DNA of 64,000 nucleotides from Sphingobacterium multivorum (GCF_039511225.1 NZ_CP154261.1:3224001-3288000), one strand, 5' to 3'. Shown: positions 18,233 through 28,026, counted from the stretch's first letter. Notes: a model not told the origin generated them from the letters alone. Numbers and translations: made by a program.

Positions 18233-19573
18233 TTAATCTCTTAAAGCAGTTAGATCCTGCATTGGAGCTGGCAAATTCAGATTACCTATCGCTGTATAGA
18301 CAGATTCATCGACTTTAAACCCCCATTTTCTAAAAAAATCAGAAAGATCTTTTTGAGCAATCTGACATACAGACAGTATAAAATAGCGCATTTTCTCTGC
18401 ATCTGTCGAAACTGTGGGTCTGTTCTCGCGCGTAGCTTTGCTAAGTTTGATGTAAAAATCGTCACCAAACCCCAACCAAAGTTGATGAAACATAATCATT
18501 TTCAAATCATTATCTCCCAAATTAAAGTTGCGATCAGCAATATTTTTTTGAAAGTAAGTCGTCAATTTAGGCCAGGAATTATTGGCTGTCACCCGACTTA
18601 CCGGCAACCCAAATCCCCTTTCGCTGGCTAGCGAATAGACGTTCACGGTTGTTTCTGTCAGATTGCCCCAGGTCCAAGCTTTTTGTTGATAGGTGTGGCC
18701 GACCTCATGCCATATTCCCCATCCATTTGTATTGGACAGATATTTTGGCTGCAGCATACGATAAGATAAAGCATCGGTAAAATAAATAGAAATACCGGCA
18801 GCCATATAGCCTCCAGCACTCGAATCCCTCACGGTAATCAGATGCTTATTGTAAGGTATCGCATGGACTCCATTGGTACCGTTCAAGCCACTGATCCGAT
18901 TGGAAAAGTCAATAATTGAATCCAGTCTATTAACAATCAGCTGTTGATCTTCGTTCTTATACAACAAGGCATCGGCAATTTTGGCTACCATGATGGTGTG
19001 ATCTGACGAGAAGACGACATCCGGCACGGTACCTTTCAACGAATCCAATGTAGCTACCCATTGCTCATGGGAGGTTATCCCCTTTTGAAAGTAAGGAACC
19101 GGAATAAAGCCATTGCCAAAAGAAAGCTCGATTTCTCCAGTTGTTGTATAATTATCAGCTGTATAAATCACATAAACCAATCCCCCGTATTGATCCACTG
19201 TGAAAGTCTGCGTCCCTGCCTGGAGATTGAAATACTGCCGCACTGGTCGAATATTGTCTCTAAAAGGCGTCCCAATCGCTAATCGTGCTGCTGTAGTACC
19301 TGCGTTGATTTTTACATTTATGGTTATGGTACTGTTTGGCGCCACATAAAATCCGGTCATTTGCATCTCATTGTGATTCGCTCGAAACTGAAGTCTATCA
19401 GCTTCCGTTGCGGCCGAAGGACTTACGTTAAATAGTTGCACCGAATCCGCTATAGCTAAGGATTCTGCGCCAGTATCGTTCGGTAAGGTGTACATTAAGC
19501 TGCCGTCCTTCCGACAGGAAATGGCCATAGCGAGCATTAAAATCGTGATTAAGGAAAACACGGTCTTTTTCAT
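18233..19573 (-). CDS. M60-like metallopeptidase lipoprotein
   Basis: 446 residues from the Met at 19573, which opens a lipoprotein signal (MKKTVFSLITILMLAMAISC); a start 14 codons upstream (19615) would spoil that signal. The C-terminal half matches the peptidase M60/enhancin-like group: GIWHEVGHTYQQ gives the HExxH zinc site, and the Glu in WGNLTETTVNVYSL, ~15 residues further, is the likely third ligand. Residues ~70-170 form a beta-rich domain of the kind that precedes M60 catalytic domains (GTPFRDNIRPVRQYFNLQAGTQ). M60-like enzymes cleave mucin-type glycoproteins. Its substrate here is unknown. Confidence 0.85.
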   Translation of the reverse strand: MKKTVFSLITILMLAMAISCRKDGSLMYTLPNDTGAESLAIADSVQLFNVSPSAATEADRLQFRANHNEMQMTGFYVAPNSTITINVKINAGTTAARLAIGTPFRDNIRPVRQYFNLQAGTQTFTVDQYGGLVYVIYTADNYTTTGEIELSFGNGFIPVPYFQKGITSHEQWVATLDSLKGTVPDVVFSSDHTIMVAKIADALLYKNEDQQLIVNRLDSIIDFSNRISGLNGTNGVHAIPYNKHLITVRDSSAGGYMAAGISIYFTDALSYRMLQPKYLSNTNGWGIWHEVGHTYQQKAWTWGNLTETTVNVYSLASERGFGLPVSRVTANNSWPKLTTYFQKNIADRNFNLGDNDLKMIMFHQLWLGFGDDFYIKLSKATRENRPTVSTDAEKMRYFILSVCQIAQKDLSDFFRKWGFKVDESVYTAIGNLNLPAPMQDLTALRD

Positions 19574-20497
19574 AATTTTTAAATAAAGTTTATAAATTGT
19601 ATTAATTGTCCGCACTTCTTCCGATCATCCTAAAAAGCCTCAGCGGCCGTTTCGAAGTTTTTTATTTCTTTGATCAATTTAGGATCCCACGAAACTTGAA
19701 ACAAGATGATCCATCCAAAAAATTCACTTCACCTTCGGTAAAGTATTAGTTCATAATCTAAAAGCAAGATAAAATATATTGTACAGAAAAATAATCAACT
19801 GCTACAGATCAAACGTTTGCACAATCAACGAAAACCTTTTCGCTTATACAAACATCAAATAACCTAAAAGAAAGTCTGTTTTATAAAAAATGAAAAGAAT
19901 CGAGTAATAGCCTTATTCTGTACCGCGATAGAAGCTAGATGTTATTCAAACTAATCACACAGACCCAATGCTATTCCCGCGAACATTCCATCATCAAGCA
20001 CTAGCGGAGCTGTACATGATCATCACCCTAACCATGAATAAAATTATAGATGAAGATGACTTGAAGTGGATTAATCATGACGTGAACCCCAAAAAAACAA
20101 AAAAAGACTTATAACCAAAGGTTATAGGCAACCTATTTCATTATTTTACTTTTAATACAGATAACATACGTAAATACCTATATTATAAAGAATAATACAA
20201 AATAAAACAAGAGAAAAATGAAATCAGAAAATAGAACAAAAAAACGATTTCTCTCTTATCGGAACCGGTTTTAATTTATCCGCCTATTTTTCAAAGGATA
20301 ATCTGCTGCGCTTCAGTATTACCAGAATCAATTATAAAAAATTATAATTTTAAAAAGCGAATCGTTAATTTCGAAAAGTACACTATGAAATTAATACCCT
20401 AATTTTGCTTGTATTCAAAAAGTTTGATGAAACATTTAACCTAAACTATAGCCTCAGAACACTATAGTGAAGCAATAACAAGCGATTATCTTAAAAC
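19574..20497. other. Gene-poor stretch
   Basis: About 920 A/T-rich bases with no convincing intact gene. A hairpin TATAACC-AAA-GGTTATA lies near 20110 and an open stretch of 41 codons at 20222-20347 looks like the end of an outer-membrane protein (listed separately). Confidence 0.5.
20222..20347 (+). pseudogene. Possible C-terminal remnant of an outer-membrane barrel protein
   Basis: A frame without a start codon reads 41 residues containing DFSLIGTGFNLSAYFSKDN and ending RFSITRINYKKL before a TAA. The alternating polar/hydrophobic strands resemble the last strands of a beta-barrel. Upstream in the same frame is a stop and A/T-rich filler, so it could only be a fragment. Chance is a real alternative. 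Confidence 0.2.
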
Positions 20498-20899
20498 ATG
20501 AAAAATAACATAAAGGAACAAAAAGAAACATTAAATCAATTGGATCAAAATTCAGCACCGCTCGCGGAACACCCCATTATAGTAGAATTTAAAAAACTCA
20601 TTCACCAATATCCTCAGAATCACTGGGATCTCCAATTCTACTTGAAAAAGCTCAATGTTTCTAGAATGGTCTTACATCGATTGACACTTTCAAGCAGTGA
20701 AACTTCACCCAGCACGATCGTCAAGGAAATTGTCGCAAGTGAGATTGCCAAAAAACTTGCGACCACTGAAATTCCGATTAAAGAGTTGACTTCCTATTAT
20801 GGTTTTAGTTCTTCAGCATCATTAACACGGTTTATAAAAAAGCATACAGGTCTGAGTCCCCGAAAATTTAGGGCATTAAATGCGCTGGACTATATCTAA
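20498..20899 (+). CDS. Small protein with AraC-type HTH
   Basis: 133 residues. The first ~35 are hydrophilic. Residues ~40-130 look like a lone AraC DNA-binding domain with two helix-turn-helix units: WDLQFYLKKLNVSRMVLHRL for the first and ELTSYYGFSSSASLTRFIKKHTGLSPRKFR for the second, the latter being the conserved AraC signature. There is no sensor or effector domain, so it may be a SoxS-like stand-alone activator or the remains of a larger regulator. No obvious target is adjacent, as the next gene converges on it. Confidence 0.75.
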   Translation: MKNNIKEQKETLNQLDQNSAPLAEHPIIVEFKKLIHQYPQNHWDLQFYLKKLNVSRMVLHRLTLSSSETSPSTIVKEIVASEIAKKLATTEIPIKELTSYYGFSSSASLTRFIKKHTGLSPRKFRALNALDYI

Positions 20900-21051
20900 A
20901 AAATAGCTCGAAGCTATCTCCCGATCGATAGCTAAAAATTGAATATCACAGGGTAAGCTCTTTATGATATTTTGGCGATATTCCTATATTTTACCAGTAT
21001 TTAATGTTGATTCGGTAAAGCTGCATCGTACAAAAAATCAAGATCGTGTAT

Positions 21052-22350
21052 TTACTTCTTTTTGATAAGTCTGTAGTTATTCAGCGATTCGTCCTTTTGC
21101 ACGGCATACTGTTCTTTGAGTTGCATCACCCAGCCCTCACCCTCTACGCGTTGCCCTTCGATTTTTGTAGGCCTACTAATGGTTATTTTATCCCAATTGG
21201 GGCCCATAAGCGCTCCACTTTTGACTTCAAGAATCCCCCAGTTATCAGTAATCCTTATGGTTGGATAAACAGTTCCCAAATCTGCGATTGGAAGGATATT
21301 TCTCGGATCAAAAGACACATTCATTTTCTCGAATTTTATAGTCATATGAGGCTGGTCTGCAAACAAGGAACGATAAAATGCGATTTGCTTTCTTATTTTT
21401 TCCGCACGTAGCCGCTCTTCTCTGAATACCCGGTGCCCGTTATACTTCGCTGCTATGACTTTTACCGTTGCCGCAAGATCTTTCGGAACTTCAATGTTCA
21501 ATTCGCGCATAAAAAATGCGGTTAAATCCGTATTTACTGAAATTTTTTGGTTCCAAAGCGGATCCTTTAAACTCATTATATAACCATAGATCGGCGTGGT
21601 ATTATAGGCAAAAGACCTTACATAAGTGGGATTCAAGAAAAATCTGTCTACAACATCAGTAAAATGTTTTTTTGTTTTTTCTTTGTTTCTCCCACTGATT
21701 ATTACTCCGGTATACTCTGCAATTCCTTCATTAAGCTCCAATTGGTTTTCAATGTGGGCAGAACCTGGAAAAAGTAAATTTCGATACTTCCGAAAAATCA
21801 AAGCATCCTTCAAATGCATTCGTTGTTCATCTTCCGCGTCTGAACAAACCGCCTTTTTAAGTGCTTCCAATTCTAAACGTAAATATATTCGTCCATTCTC
21901 TTGGTCGAGATGGATACTTTCGCTGTTATTTTGAACAAATCCCAAAACAGATTGTGCGGAATGAAACAATTCATGAGCCAACAAATTGATCCGTGTATAA
22001 TAATCTTTAGATAAAGGCAGCATAATCATCGCCCAAGTACGCCCATTCCACGTCAAAGATGTATTGGCAATATTTACACTATCGGGTAATTTACCGATAT
22101 AGCTATTTTTGTATTGCACAAACGAACTATCGGCACCAGAGTTATTACTAAATAGCTGCCGCGTATCAGGGTTTACCAAAATAATATTACCATATAGATC
22201 CCTATTCCACAACGAATAACCAATTTTAGCCGCAGTTTTAATTTCACTAAAGTACTGAACGATACTGTCTGGCCTTATGTCCTTAAATTCTTGCCCAAAT
22301 ACGAATACACAGAACCAAAGATATAGAAACGTTATAACTATTTTCTTCAT
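21052..22350 (-). CDS. Secreted HExxH-motif protein, putative gluzincin
   Basis: 432 residues with a cleavable signal (MKKIVITFLYLWFCVFVFGQ). A zinc motif LLAHELFHSAQS occurs near residue 127, and NEGIAEYTGVIISG about 80 residues later supplies a Glu in an ExxAE-type setting as in gluzincins. I do not recognise a named family. The rest is mixed alpha/beta with no further membrane segment. A periplasmic or secreted metallopeptidase is the inference. Transcribed alone; the upstream region to the next gene holds a terminator that belongs to that gene. Confidence 0.7.
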   Translation of the reverse strand: MKKIVITFLYLWFCVFVFGQEFKDIRPDSIVQYFSEIKTAAKIGYSLWNRDLYGNIILVNPDTRQLFSNNSGADSSFVQYKNSYIGKLPDSVNIANTSLTWNGRTWAMIMLPLSKDYYTRINLLAHELFHSAQSVLGFVQNNSESIHLDQENGRIYLRLELEALKKAVCSDAEDEQRMHLKDALIFRKYRNLLFPGSAHIENQLELNEGIAEYTGVIISGRNKEKTKKHFTDVVDRFFLNPTYVRSFAYNTTPIYGYIMSLKDPLWNQKISVNTDLTAFFMRELNIEVPKDLAATVKVIAAKYNGHRVFREERLRAEKIRKQIAFYRSLFADQPHMTIKFEKMNVSFDPRNILPIADLGTVYPTIRITDNWGILEVKSGALMGPNWDKITISRPTKIEGQRVEGEGWVMQLKEQYAVQKDESLNNYRLIKKK

Positions 22351-22477
22351 TAAACACTTATGAAAAGGGATTATAAACGATATTTTTTAGTTTAAAGATA
22401 TTGTTAAAGTTTGACAAACACCTTCTTTTTAAAAACTAAAAATACACATTATAAAACTAAAATATCTATCATTAAAC

Positions 22478-22510
22478 AAAAAAAAGCGCACTAATCTGTG
22501 CACTTTTTTT
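22478..22510 (-). terminator. Terminator of the MocR-GNAT unit
   Basis: On the minus strand: A-run, GTGCAC, 6-base loop, GTGCGC (one G-T pair), then eight T. It lies about 50 bases after the GNAT stop. Confidence 0.7.
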
Positions 22511-22560
22511 GCTAAACATCATTATGCTTTGTTTAAACTTCACGATAAAGTTCCTTTGAA

Positions 22561-23076
22561 CTATGAGATCGCCTTAAGATATATTGCTGATTCCAAGGCC
22601 AACCCCTCGAATCTGTTAATCCCCGGCTGTTTTATAAATCCATTCTGCTCAAAAAATCCTATCGACGAACTTTTTATGGGTTCATTGACCCATATCACGT
22701 CATAGGGATTGCAGACGGCAAGACATTTGTCCATTAAAGATGTCTCCATTTGCTGCCGAGCTGCATGTTGGCAGACACCAAAGTCCGCGATTCGAATCGC
22801 ACGTGTACCTGCCAGGGCATCCGGCTTCTGCCCTTTCGAGGTTATTCTTGCATAACCCATTGGTTGATCGTCGGCATACACCACCAGCCATTGGTTTGAC
22901 ATGCTGTTTATTTCGTTGACAAGTGTTCTGGAATTAAAATTGTCAGCGATGTAATGTTCCAGTTCAGCTGGCTCCACTAAGCTGGCGAATTTTTCTAGCG
23001 CCAGTGTTTTGGTGATCATCGACAACGCTTCAATTCCCTGCTCTGTTGCCACCGTAAATTTTGTAACTATATTCAT
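22561..23076 (-). CDS. GNAT family N-acetyltransferase
   Basis: 171 residues from ATG 23076, which has an AGGAGA ribosome-binding site 5-10 bases upstream; a start at 23118 lacks one. GNAT features: the central strand WLVVYADDQPMGYARIT, a degenerate acetyl-CoA loop around GVCQHAARQQMETSLMDKCL, and the closing SSIGFFEQNGFIKQPG. It follows the MocR regulator by 85 bases on the same strand and shares its terminator, so it probably belongs to that transcript. Substrate unknown. Confidence 0.8.
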   Translation of the reverse strand: MNIVTKFTVATEQGIEALSMITKTLALEKFASLVEPAELEHYIADNFNSRTLVNEINSMSNQWLVVYADDQPMGYARITSKGQKPDALAGTRAIRIADFGVCQHAARQQMETSLMDKCLAVCNPYDVIWVNEPIKSSSIGFFEQNGFIKQPGINRFEGLALESAIYLKAIS

Positions 23077-23161
23077 ATATGCATCTCCTATTAAACAAAC
23101 AAATGTACATGCTATCACTTGCTATTATTCGATACACATTATTCATTTAGCATCAGTACAG

Positions 23162-24577
23162 CTACAGGTTCCCACATAAATACCGACCTATATGCTGGAT
23201 CGCTTCAATTCGTTTATCAGAAAATTTATCCGCGATGACCAACCTAAAATAATGTCCAAAAGTATTCGCAAAAGAGAACGTATAACCCGGTGTGAATCTC
23301 GCACCAATTTTTTCACACTGCGCATAAAAATCCGACATATGTGTACTTTCGGGCATTTTAACCCAAAGATTATATCCACCAGCCGGGGCAATCACTTTGG
23401 TTTGTTCGGGAAAACTGGAAGCGATTAGGTTGGTGGCTAGATAGGCATTTTTTGCCAGTTGCATCTTCAGTGAACGAATATGCCGATCGTAACTACTGCT
23501 GCCGATTAAACGGCTTACAGTCTCCTGATTCAAAGGGGAAACTGTACTGCCCAACGCAAACTTGATCTGTTCGGCATCTTTCAGAAATAGCCCTGTGCTT
23601 AACCAGCCCAGTCGAATTCCAGGTGCCAGGGTTTTTGAATAAGATGAATAAGTCATCACCAATCCGCTTTCATCAAATTGTTTTAAAGTTGATGGTCTAC
23701 TCCCATGAAAGTTTAGGTCGCCATATATATCGTTCTCGATAACAGCAACATGATATTGATGAGCAATCGCCAATAAAGTAATTTTCTGTTCATCTGCAAG
23801 CAAAATACCTGTTGGATTATGAAAATTCGGTGTTATCACGACGGCTTTTATAGCACTTCTTTGACATGCTCTTCTAAAAAAATCAATATCGAAGCCTTCT
23901 TTAGTCAGAACAGGAACTTCAATGACACGCAGTTTGAGCACCCGAATGACCTCCAATACAGAAAATACACATGGACTTTCCACAGCAACAATATCTCCGG
24001 CTTCGCATACGGCTGCCAAGGCGATATACAAGGCCTGTAAGGCGCCATCTGTGATCAGCAATTCATCTGCATGCAGTAAGGTCTGATGAGAGGCCGCACG
24101 GCTGACAATGTTATCCTTCAATTGTACAGAGCCATTCGACGGATAATAACGTAGCAAGCCTGCCCCTAGTTCCCGAATGACCTGTTGCATCGTCCGAAGT
24201 AAAAGTTTTTGCGGAACAAGGAGATCCCCTGGAGCCGCAACATTAAATTCGGAAAAACCCCGCTCCAAAGGTGACGCTGTTGTCAAGCCCAGCCTTTGTT
24301 CAAAGACAGCATCCCTTACTATTGGTGGACGACCATGCCCTCCTGGTTCTGCCAGCATTTCATTTTTCGCACTGACATAGTAGCCAGATTTCGGAACGCT
24401 TTCCACTAGGCCACGAATCATAAGATATTCGTATCCAGCTTGAACAGTACTCATACTTAAACCATAATAATCTTTAAAATCACGTACTGAAGGTAGCTTT
24501 TGTCCGGGTTTATAGACCCCTGATTTTATATTTTTCTCGATTGCCCGTGTAAAGATTTCAAATTTATAGCTCTTCAT
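23162..24577 (-). CDS. MocR-type transcriptional regulator (GntR-HTH plus aminotransferase domain)
   Basis: 471 residues. Residues 1-75 are a GntR winged helix (GVYKPGQKLPSVRDFKDYYGLSMSTVQAGYEYLM). From ~110 on it is a fold-type I aminotransferase: ITDGALQALYIAL, NFHNPTGILL and a PLP-lysine region SYSKTLAPGIRLGWL. MocR proteins use bound PLP or its adduct as a sensor; PdxR controls PLP synthesis, while GabR and TauR control amine use. It is divergent from dxs with a 73-base gap that holds two direct repeats. As DXP is a precursor of PLP in the DXP-dependent route, a PdxR-like role is plausible but unproven. Confidence 0.9.
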   Translation of the reverse strand: MKSYKFEIFTRAIEKNIKSGVYKPGQKLPSVRDFKDYYGLSMSTVQAGYEYLMIRGLVESVPKSGYYVSAKNEMLAEPGGHGRPPIVRDAVFEQRLGLTTASPLERGFSEFNVAAPGDLLVPQKLLLRTMQQVIRELGAGLLRYYPSNGSVQLKDNIVSRAASHQTLLHADELLITDGALQALYIALAAVCEAGDIVAVESPCVFSVLEVIRVLKLRVIEVPVLTKEGFDIDFFRRACQRSAIKAVVITPNFHNPTGILLADEQKITLLAIAHQYHVAVIENDIYGDLNFHGSRPSTLKQFDESGLVMTYSSYSKTLAPGIRLGWLSTGLFLKDAEQIKFALGSTVSPLNQETVSRLIGSSSYDRHIRSLKMQLAKNAYLATNLIASSFPEQTKVIAPAGGYNLWVKMPESTHMSDFYAQCEKIGARFTPGYTFSFANTFGHYFRLVIADKFSDKRIEAIQHIGRYLCGNL

Positions 24578-24593
24578 CTGTATTGATCACTTT

Positions 24594-24615
24594 TACCTAT
24601 ACTGTACCTGTATCG
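24594..24615. promoter_or_regulatory. Direct-repeat operator candidate between MocR and dxs
   Basis: TACCTATACTG followed at once by TACCTGTATCG: 8 of 11 bases equal, period 11 bp. MocR/PdxR proteins are known to bind direct repeats in the promoter they share with their target. Confidence 0.5.
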
Positions 24616-24650
24616 CAAATCTAATCAATCTAAATTTGTCTAAAAAAGAA

Positions 24651-26597
24651 ATGACAGGTAATTATCAAATCAACAGCCCCAATGAATTACGAGCTCTTCC
24701 ACAGGAGGTATTACCCGAATTAGGTCAGGAATTAAGGAACCTCCTCATTGACCATATTGCTACACATGGCGGTCATTTTAGTTCAAGCCTTGGTGTTGTA
24801 GAACTTACCATAGCAATACATTATGTGTTTAACACCCCTGAGGATAAATTGATATGGGACGTTGGTCATCAGGCTTATGTCCATAAATTAATCACGGGTA
24901 GAGCGGCTCGCTTTCATTCGAACAGGCTTCTACATGGCATCAGCGGATTTCCTGTTATGGAAGAAAATAACTTTGACGCGTTTGGTACCGGTCATTCATC
25001 CACATCCTTATCAGCAATTCTGGGTATGGCCTGCGCAGCCAGGTATAAGGGTGATCATAGCCGTCAACACATCGCTGTTATCGGTGACGGCGCCATGACT
25101 GCCGGTCTAGCATTCGAAGCTTTAAATAATATTGGTTTCGAACAGCCCGACCTGTTGATTATATTAAATGACAACAATATGTCTATTGATGCCGGTACGG
25201 GAGCGCTACAAAATTATCTGACCGACCTGACCTCGGGGCAAGCCTATAATCAGTTCAAATCACAGATCAAAAAGCTGCTGTCGCGTAATAAGGATCAGGC
25301 ACAATGGTCAATTGCTGCAATTAGAAAAGTAGAGAAACTGATAAAAACGGGACTACTTGCTTCAAGCAATATTTTTGAGGCCTTAGGTATACGTTATTTT
25401 GGACCAGTGGATGGTCATAATCTCCATAAGCTTATCAAAATATTCGAGCAGTTGAAGCATATACCCGGGCCCAAAATAGTACATTGTGTGACGCAGAAAG
25501 GAAAAGGTTTTGCGCCGGCCATGTTAAATAAGGCAGAATGGCATGCCACCGGGAAATTCGACAAACTGACAGGTAAACGGTTAGAAAGCCAGGTACCGCA
25601 ACTCCACAACGAGACTTTTCAGCAGGTGTTGGGCGAAACGCTGACACAGCTGGCCCGAAAGAATAGTCGTATTATGGCTATTAGCCCAGCGATGGTTTCC
25701 GGCAGCAGACTAACGGCAATGAAACAGCTGATGCCCAAGCGTGTTTTTGATGTTGGTATCTGCGAACAGCATGCCGTTACTTTTTCTGCCGGCCTTGCTG
25801 CCGATGGGCTACTTCCTTTCTGTATTATTTATTCGACATTCTTACAACGCGCCTATGATCAGCTTATCCACGACGTCGCTTTACAGAAATTACCAGTCGT
25901 ATTCTGTATCGACAGGGCCGGTGTTGTCGGTCCCGATGGCCCCACCCATCAGGGGGCATTCGACATTGCTTTTCTCCGTTGCATACCCAACATTACGGGC
26001 GCCTCTCCCATGACGCTTACAGACTTTAAAAATTTGTTGTTCACGGCTCAGGACATCGCTCTCGATGGACCTTTTGCAATCCGCTACCCAAAAGGTCGGG
26101 GTAACCAAGAAAAACAATCCGACAAATACACAAGACTTGAAATTGGAAAAGGAAGAAGACTTTGTTCAGGCAAAGACATTGCCCTACTCTCTCTTGGACC
26201 CGTTGGTCAATATGCACAGGACGCCTGCTGCGAGCTGCTCCAAGAGGACATCCACGTCGGGCACTATGATCTCCGGTTTTTTAAACCGCTCGACGAAGCG
26301 TTATTACATGAGGTATTCCAATCATATTCGTCTATCATCACCATCGAAGATGGATGTGTAGCAGGTGGAGTGGGCACCGCAGTGCTTGAATTTATGGTGG
26401 AACATGGTTACTCAGCCACGTTGAAGCGTCTTGGTTTGCCCGACTCGTTCGCAGTACAGGGTACACAGCAACAGCTTCACCAACTTTATTACTACGACAA
26501 ACAGGCTATTATAGCCACAGTGAGACAGCTACACAAGGGCCTGATCAAACCGACAGATTCATGCTGTAGCCTTAAGCCGAAAGGAGTCTTTCCCTGA
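24651..26597 (+). CDS. dxs: 1-deoxy-D-xylulose-5-phosphate synthase
   Basis: 648 residues from ATG 24651; a TTG at 24636 is a less likely start. It joins pyruvate and glyceraldehyde 3-phosphate into DXP, feeding the MEP isoprenoid route and also thiamine and PLP. Seen: DVGHQAYVHKLITG, the TPP motif GDGAMTAGLAFEALNN, NDNNMSI, the transketolase pyrimidine-domain stretch FDVGICEQHAVTFSAGLA, DRAGVVGPDGPTHQG and the C-terminal transketolase domain with IEDGCVAGGVGTAV. Order and length are normal. No other MEP gene is adjacent. Its promoter faces the MocR gene. Confidence 0.93.
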   Translation: MTGNYQINSPNELRALPQEVLPELGQELRNLLIDHIATHGGHFSSSLGVVELTIAIHYVFNTPEDKLIWDVGHQAYVHKLITGRAARFHSNRLLHGISGFPVMEENNFDAFGTGHSSTSLSAILGMACAARYKGDHSRQHIAVIGDGAMTAGLAFEALNNIGFEQPDLLIILNDNNMSIDAGTGALQNYLTDLTSGQAYNQFKSQIKKLLSRNKDQAQWSIAAIRKVEKLIKTGLLASSNIFEALGIRYFGPVDGHNLHKLIKIFEQLKHIPGPKIVHCVTQKGKGFAPAMLNKAEWHATGKFDKLTGKRLESQVPQLHNETFQQVLGETLTQLARKNSRIMAISPAMVSGSRLTAMKQLMPKRVFDVGICEQHAVTFSAGLAADGLLPFCIIYSTFLQRAYDQLIHDVALQKLPVVFCIDRAGVVGPDGPTHQGAFDIAFLRCIPNITGASPMTLTDFKNLLFTAQDIALDGPFAIRYPKGRGNQEKQSDKYTRLEIGKGRRLCSGKDIALLSLGPVGQYAQDACCELLQEDIHVGHYDLRFFKPLDEALLHEVFQSYSSIITIEDGCVAGGVGTAVLEFMVEHGYSATLKRLGLPDSFAVQGTQQQLHQLYYYDKQAIIATVRQLHKGLIKPTDSCCSLKPKGVFP

Positions 26598-26852
26598 CAG
26601 TTAACTTAGTCACAAGAGCAGTACTTAAAACAATATGGATTAAACGATCACTTGCGCAGGTCGTAGGATATAACCTGCATAGGAGCTCTCCTGTCAGAGA
26701 TGCAGCTGGCGAAGTTTAGCTAAAAAGACTTTTTGTCAGGACATACCTTTCATCGACTTATTTCGTCTTTCAATTGTAAAAAGAATCTATTAGAGTCGAA
26801 ACTGCCTGAATCTTCTAAGACAAACGTCCAGAAGGGTACGGTGTTTGTAGTT

Positions 26853-26886
26853 TACATGAAAGAAACAATGTTGTTTCTTTCATGTA
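26853..26886. promoter_or_regulatory. Perfect 16-bp inverted repeat before msrAB
   Basis: TACATGAAAGAAACAA, two bases, TTGTTTCTTTCATGTA. It ends 12 bases before the msrAB ATG, over the place where a ribosome-binding site should be. Either an operator or an mRNA hairpin controlling translation; it has no T-tract, so it is a poor terminator. Confidence 0.7.
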
Positions 26887-26898
26887 GCAATCCATACC

Positions 26899-28002
26899 AT
26901 GAAACACTTATTCGTCCTCCTTGCTATAGCGACCGGCTTATTTCTGATCAGCAAAGTTTGCTTTTCACAAAAAGGGAAAGACTTAAAACCGTCAACACAA
27001 AATACTATGAATACTACAAATCAAAAAGATCATGTTGTCTATTTTGCAGGAGGATGCTTCTGGGGAACTGAGCATTTCTTTAAACAAGTGCGCGGGGTCA
27101 CCGCAACGGAAGTTGGCTATGCCAATGGAAACCTTCAGCACCCTTCTTATGCACAAGTTTCGACAGGAACGTCCGGGTTTGCCGAAACCGTAAAGGTAAA
27201 CTTCGACCCAGCGCTTGTCGATCTAAAGCTGCTCGTAGATCTTTTCTTCAAAACAATTGACCCGACTTCACTGAATAAACAAGGCAACGATATCGGTACA
27301 CAGTACCGTACAGGCATTTATTATACCAATGCGGACGATGCCGCTGTTATCAAAGAGCAAATAGCTGCTTTAGCAAGTCAATACAAGAGCAAAATAGTGG
27401 TGGAAATAGAACCTTTACAGAATTACTATAATGCTGAAGCTTATCATCAAAAATACCTGGACAAAAACCCCGGTGGTTATTGCCATATAAGCCCTGATTT
27501 ATTTGAACTTGCGCGAAATGCCAACCTCGAAAAAGCGAAAGTGAACGTTGAAAACAGGTATAAAAAAGCTGACAAGGAGACCTTGAAGAAGGAGTTAACT
27601 CCATTGCAATACGATGTTACACAAAACAGCGCAACAGAGCGCGCATTTGACAATGCCTATAATGACGAATTTAGGGAAGGCATTTATGTCGATATCACAA
27701 CCGGAGAACCCTTATTTGTCTCAACAGATAAATTTGAATCGGGCTGTGGATGGCCCAGTTTTTCCAAACCAATTAGCGATAGCTTGATTCAAGAACACGC
27801 CGACACTTCGTACGGGATGCGCAGAACGGAAGTACGCAGCAAAACTGGTGATGCACACCTCGGCCACGTTTTTAACGATGGACCGGCAGATAAAGGTGGT
27901 CTACGTTATTGTATAAACAGTGCTTCACTTCGATTTATTCCAAAAGACAAGATGAAAGCACAGGGCTACGAGAAGTACTTACCCTTATTGGTGAAAAAAT
28001 AA
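26899..28002 (+). CDS. msrAB: Secreted methionine sulfoxide reductase MsrA-MsrB fusion
   Basis: 367 residues. A signal sequence (~1-24, ending CFSQ) sends it to the periplasm. MsrA comes first: [14 protein letters not shown] with catalytic Cys53 and the GYANG and [10 protein letters not shown] blocks, reducing Met-S-sulfoxide. MsrB follows (~235-367): [35 protein letters not shown] and catalytic Cys338 in [12 protein letters not shown], reducing Met-R-sulfoxide. The MsrB half has [11 protein letters not shown] where zinc-type enzymes have a CxxC, so it is the zinc-free form. It probably repairs oxidised envelope proteins. A perfect inverted repeat sits just upstream of the start. Confidence 0.93.
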   Translation: MKHLFVLLAIATGLFLISKVCFSQKGKDLKPSTQNTMNTTNQKDHVVYFAGGCFWGTEHFFKQVRGVTATEVGYANGNLQHPSYAQVSTGTSGFAETVKVNFDPALVDLKLLVDLFFKTIDPTSLNKQGNDIGTQYRTGIYYTNADDAAVIKEQIAALASQYKSKIVVEIEPLQNYYNAEAYHQKYLDKNPGGYCHISPDLFELARNANLEKAKVNVENRYKKADKETLKKELTPLQYDVTQNSATERAFDNAYNDEFREGIYVDITTGEPLFVSTDKFESGCGWPSFSKPISDSLIQEHADTSYGMRRTEVRSKTGDAHLGHVFNDGPADKGGLRYCINSASLRFIPKDKMKAQGYEKYLPLLVKK

Positions 28003-28008
28003 TCTGCA

Positions 28009-28026
28009 GCGCCTCGGTTGAGGCGC
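28009..28026. terminator. GC-rich hairpin between converging genes
   Basis: GCGCCTC, loop GGTT, GAGGCGC, just after the msrAB stop. The T-tract is missing, so termination would be weak. Confidence 0.45.

Noticed and set aside
19968..20109. Plus-strand frame of about 46 codons (MLFPRTFHHQ...)
   Set aside because: No ribosome-binding site and no recognisable feature; the length is within chance for this gap.
20107..20123. Hairpin TATAACC-AAA-GGTTATA with a minus-strand T-rich tail
   Set aside because: It looks like a terminator for the minus strand, but no minus-strand gene ends there.
26733..27071. Plus-strand frame of 112 codons before and over msrAB
   Set aside because: It overlaps the certain msrAB start in another frame and has no protein-like features.
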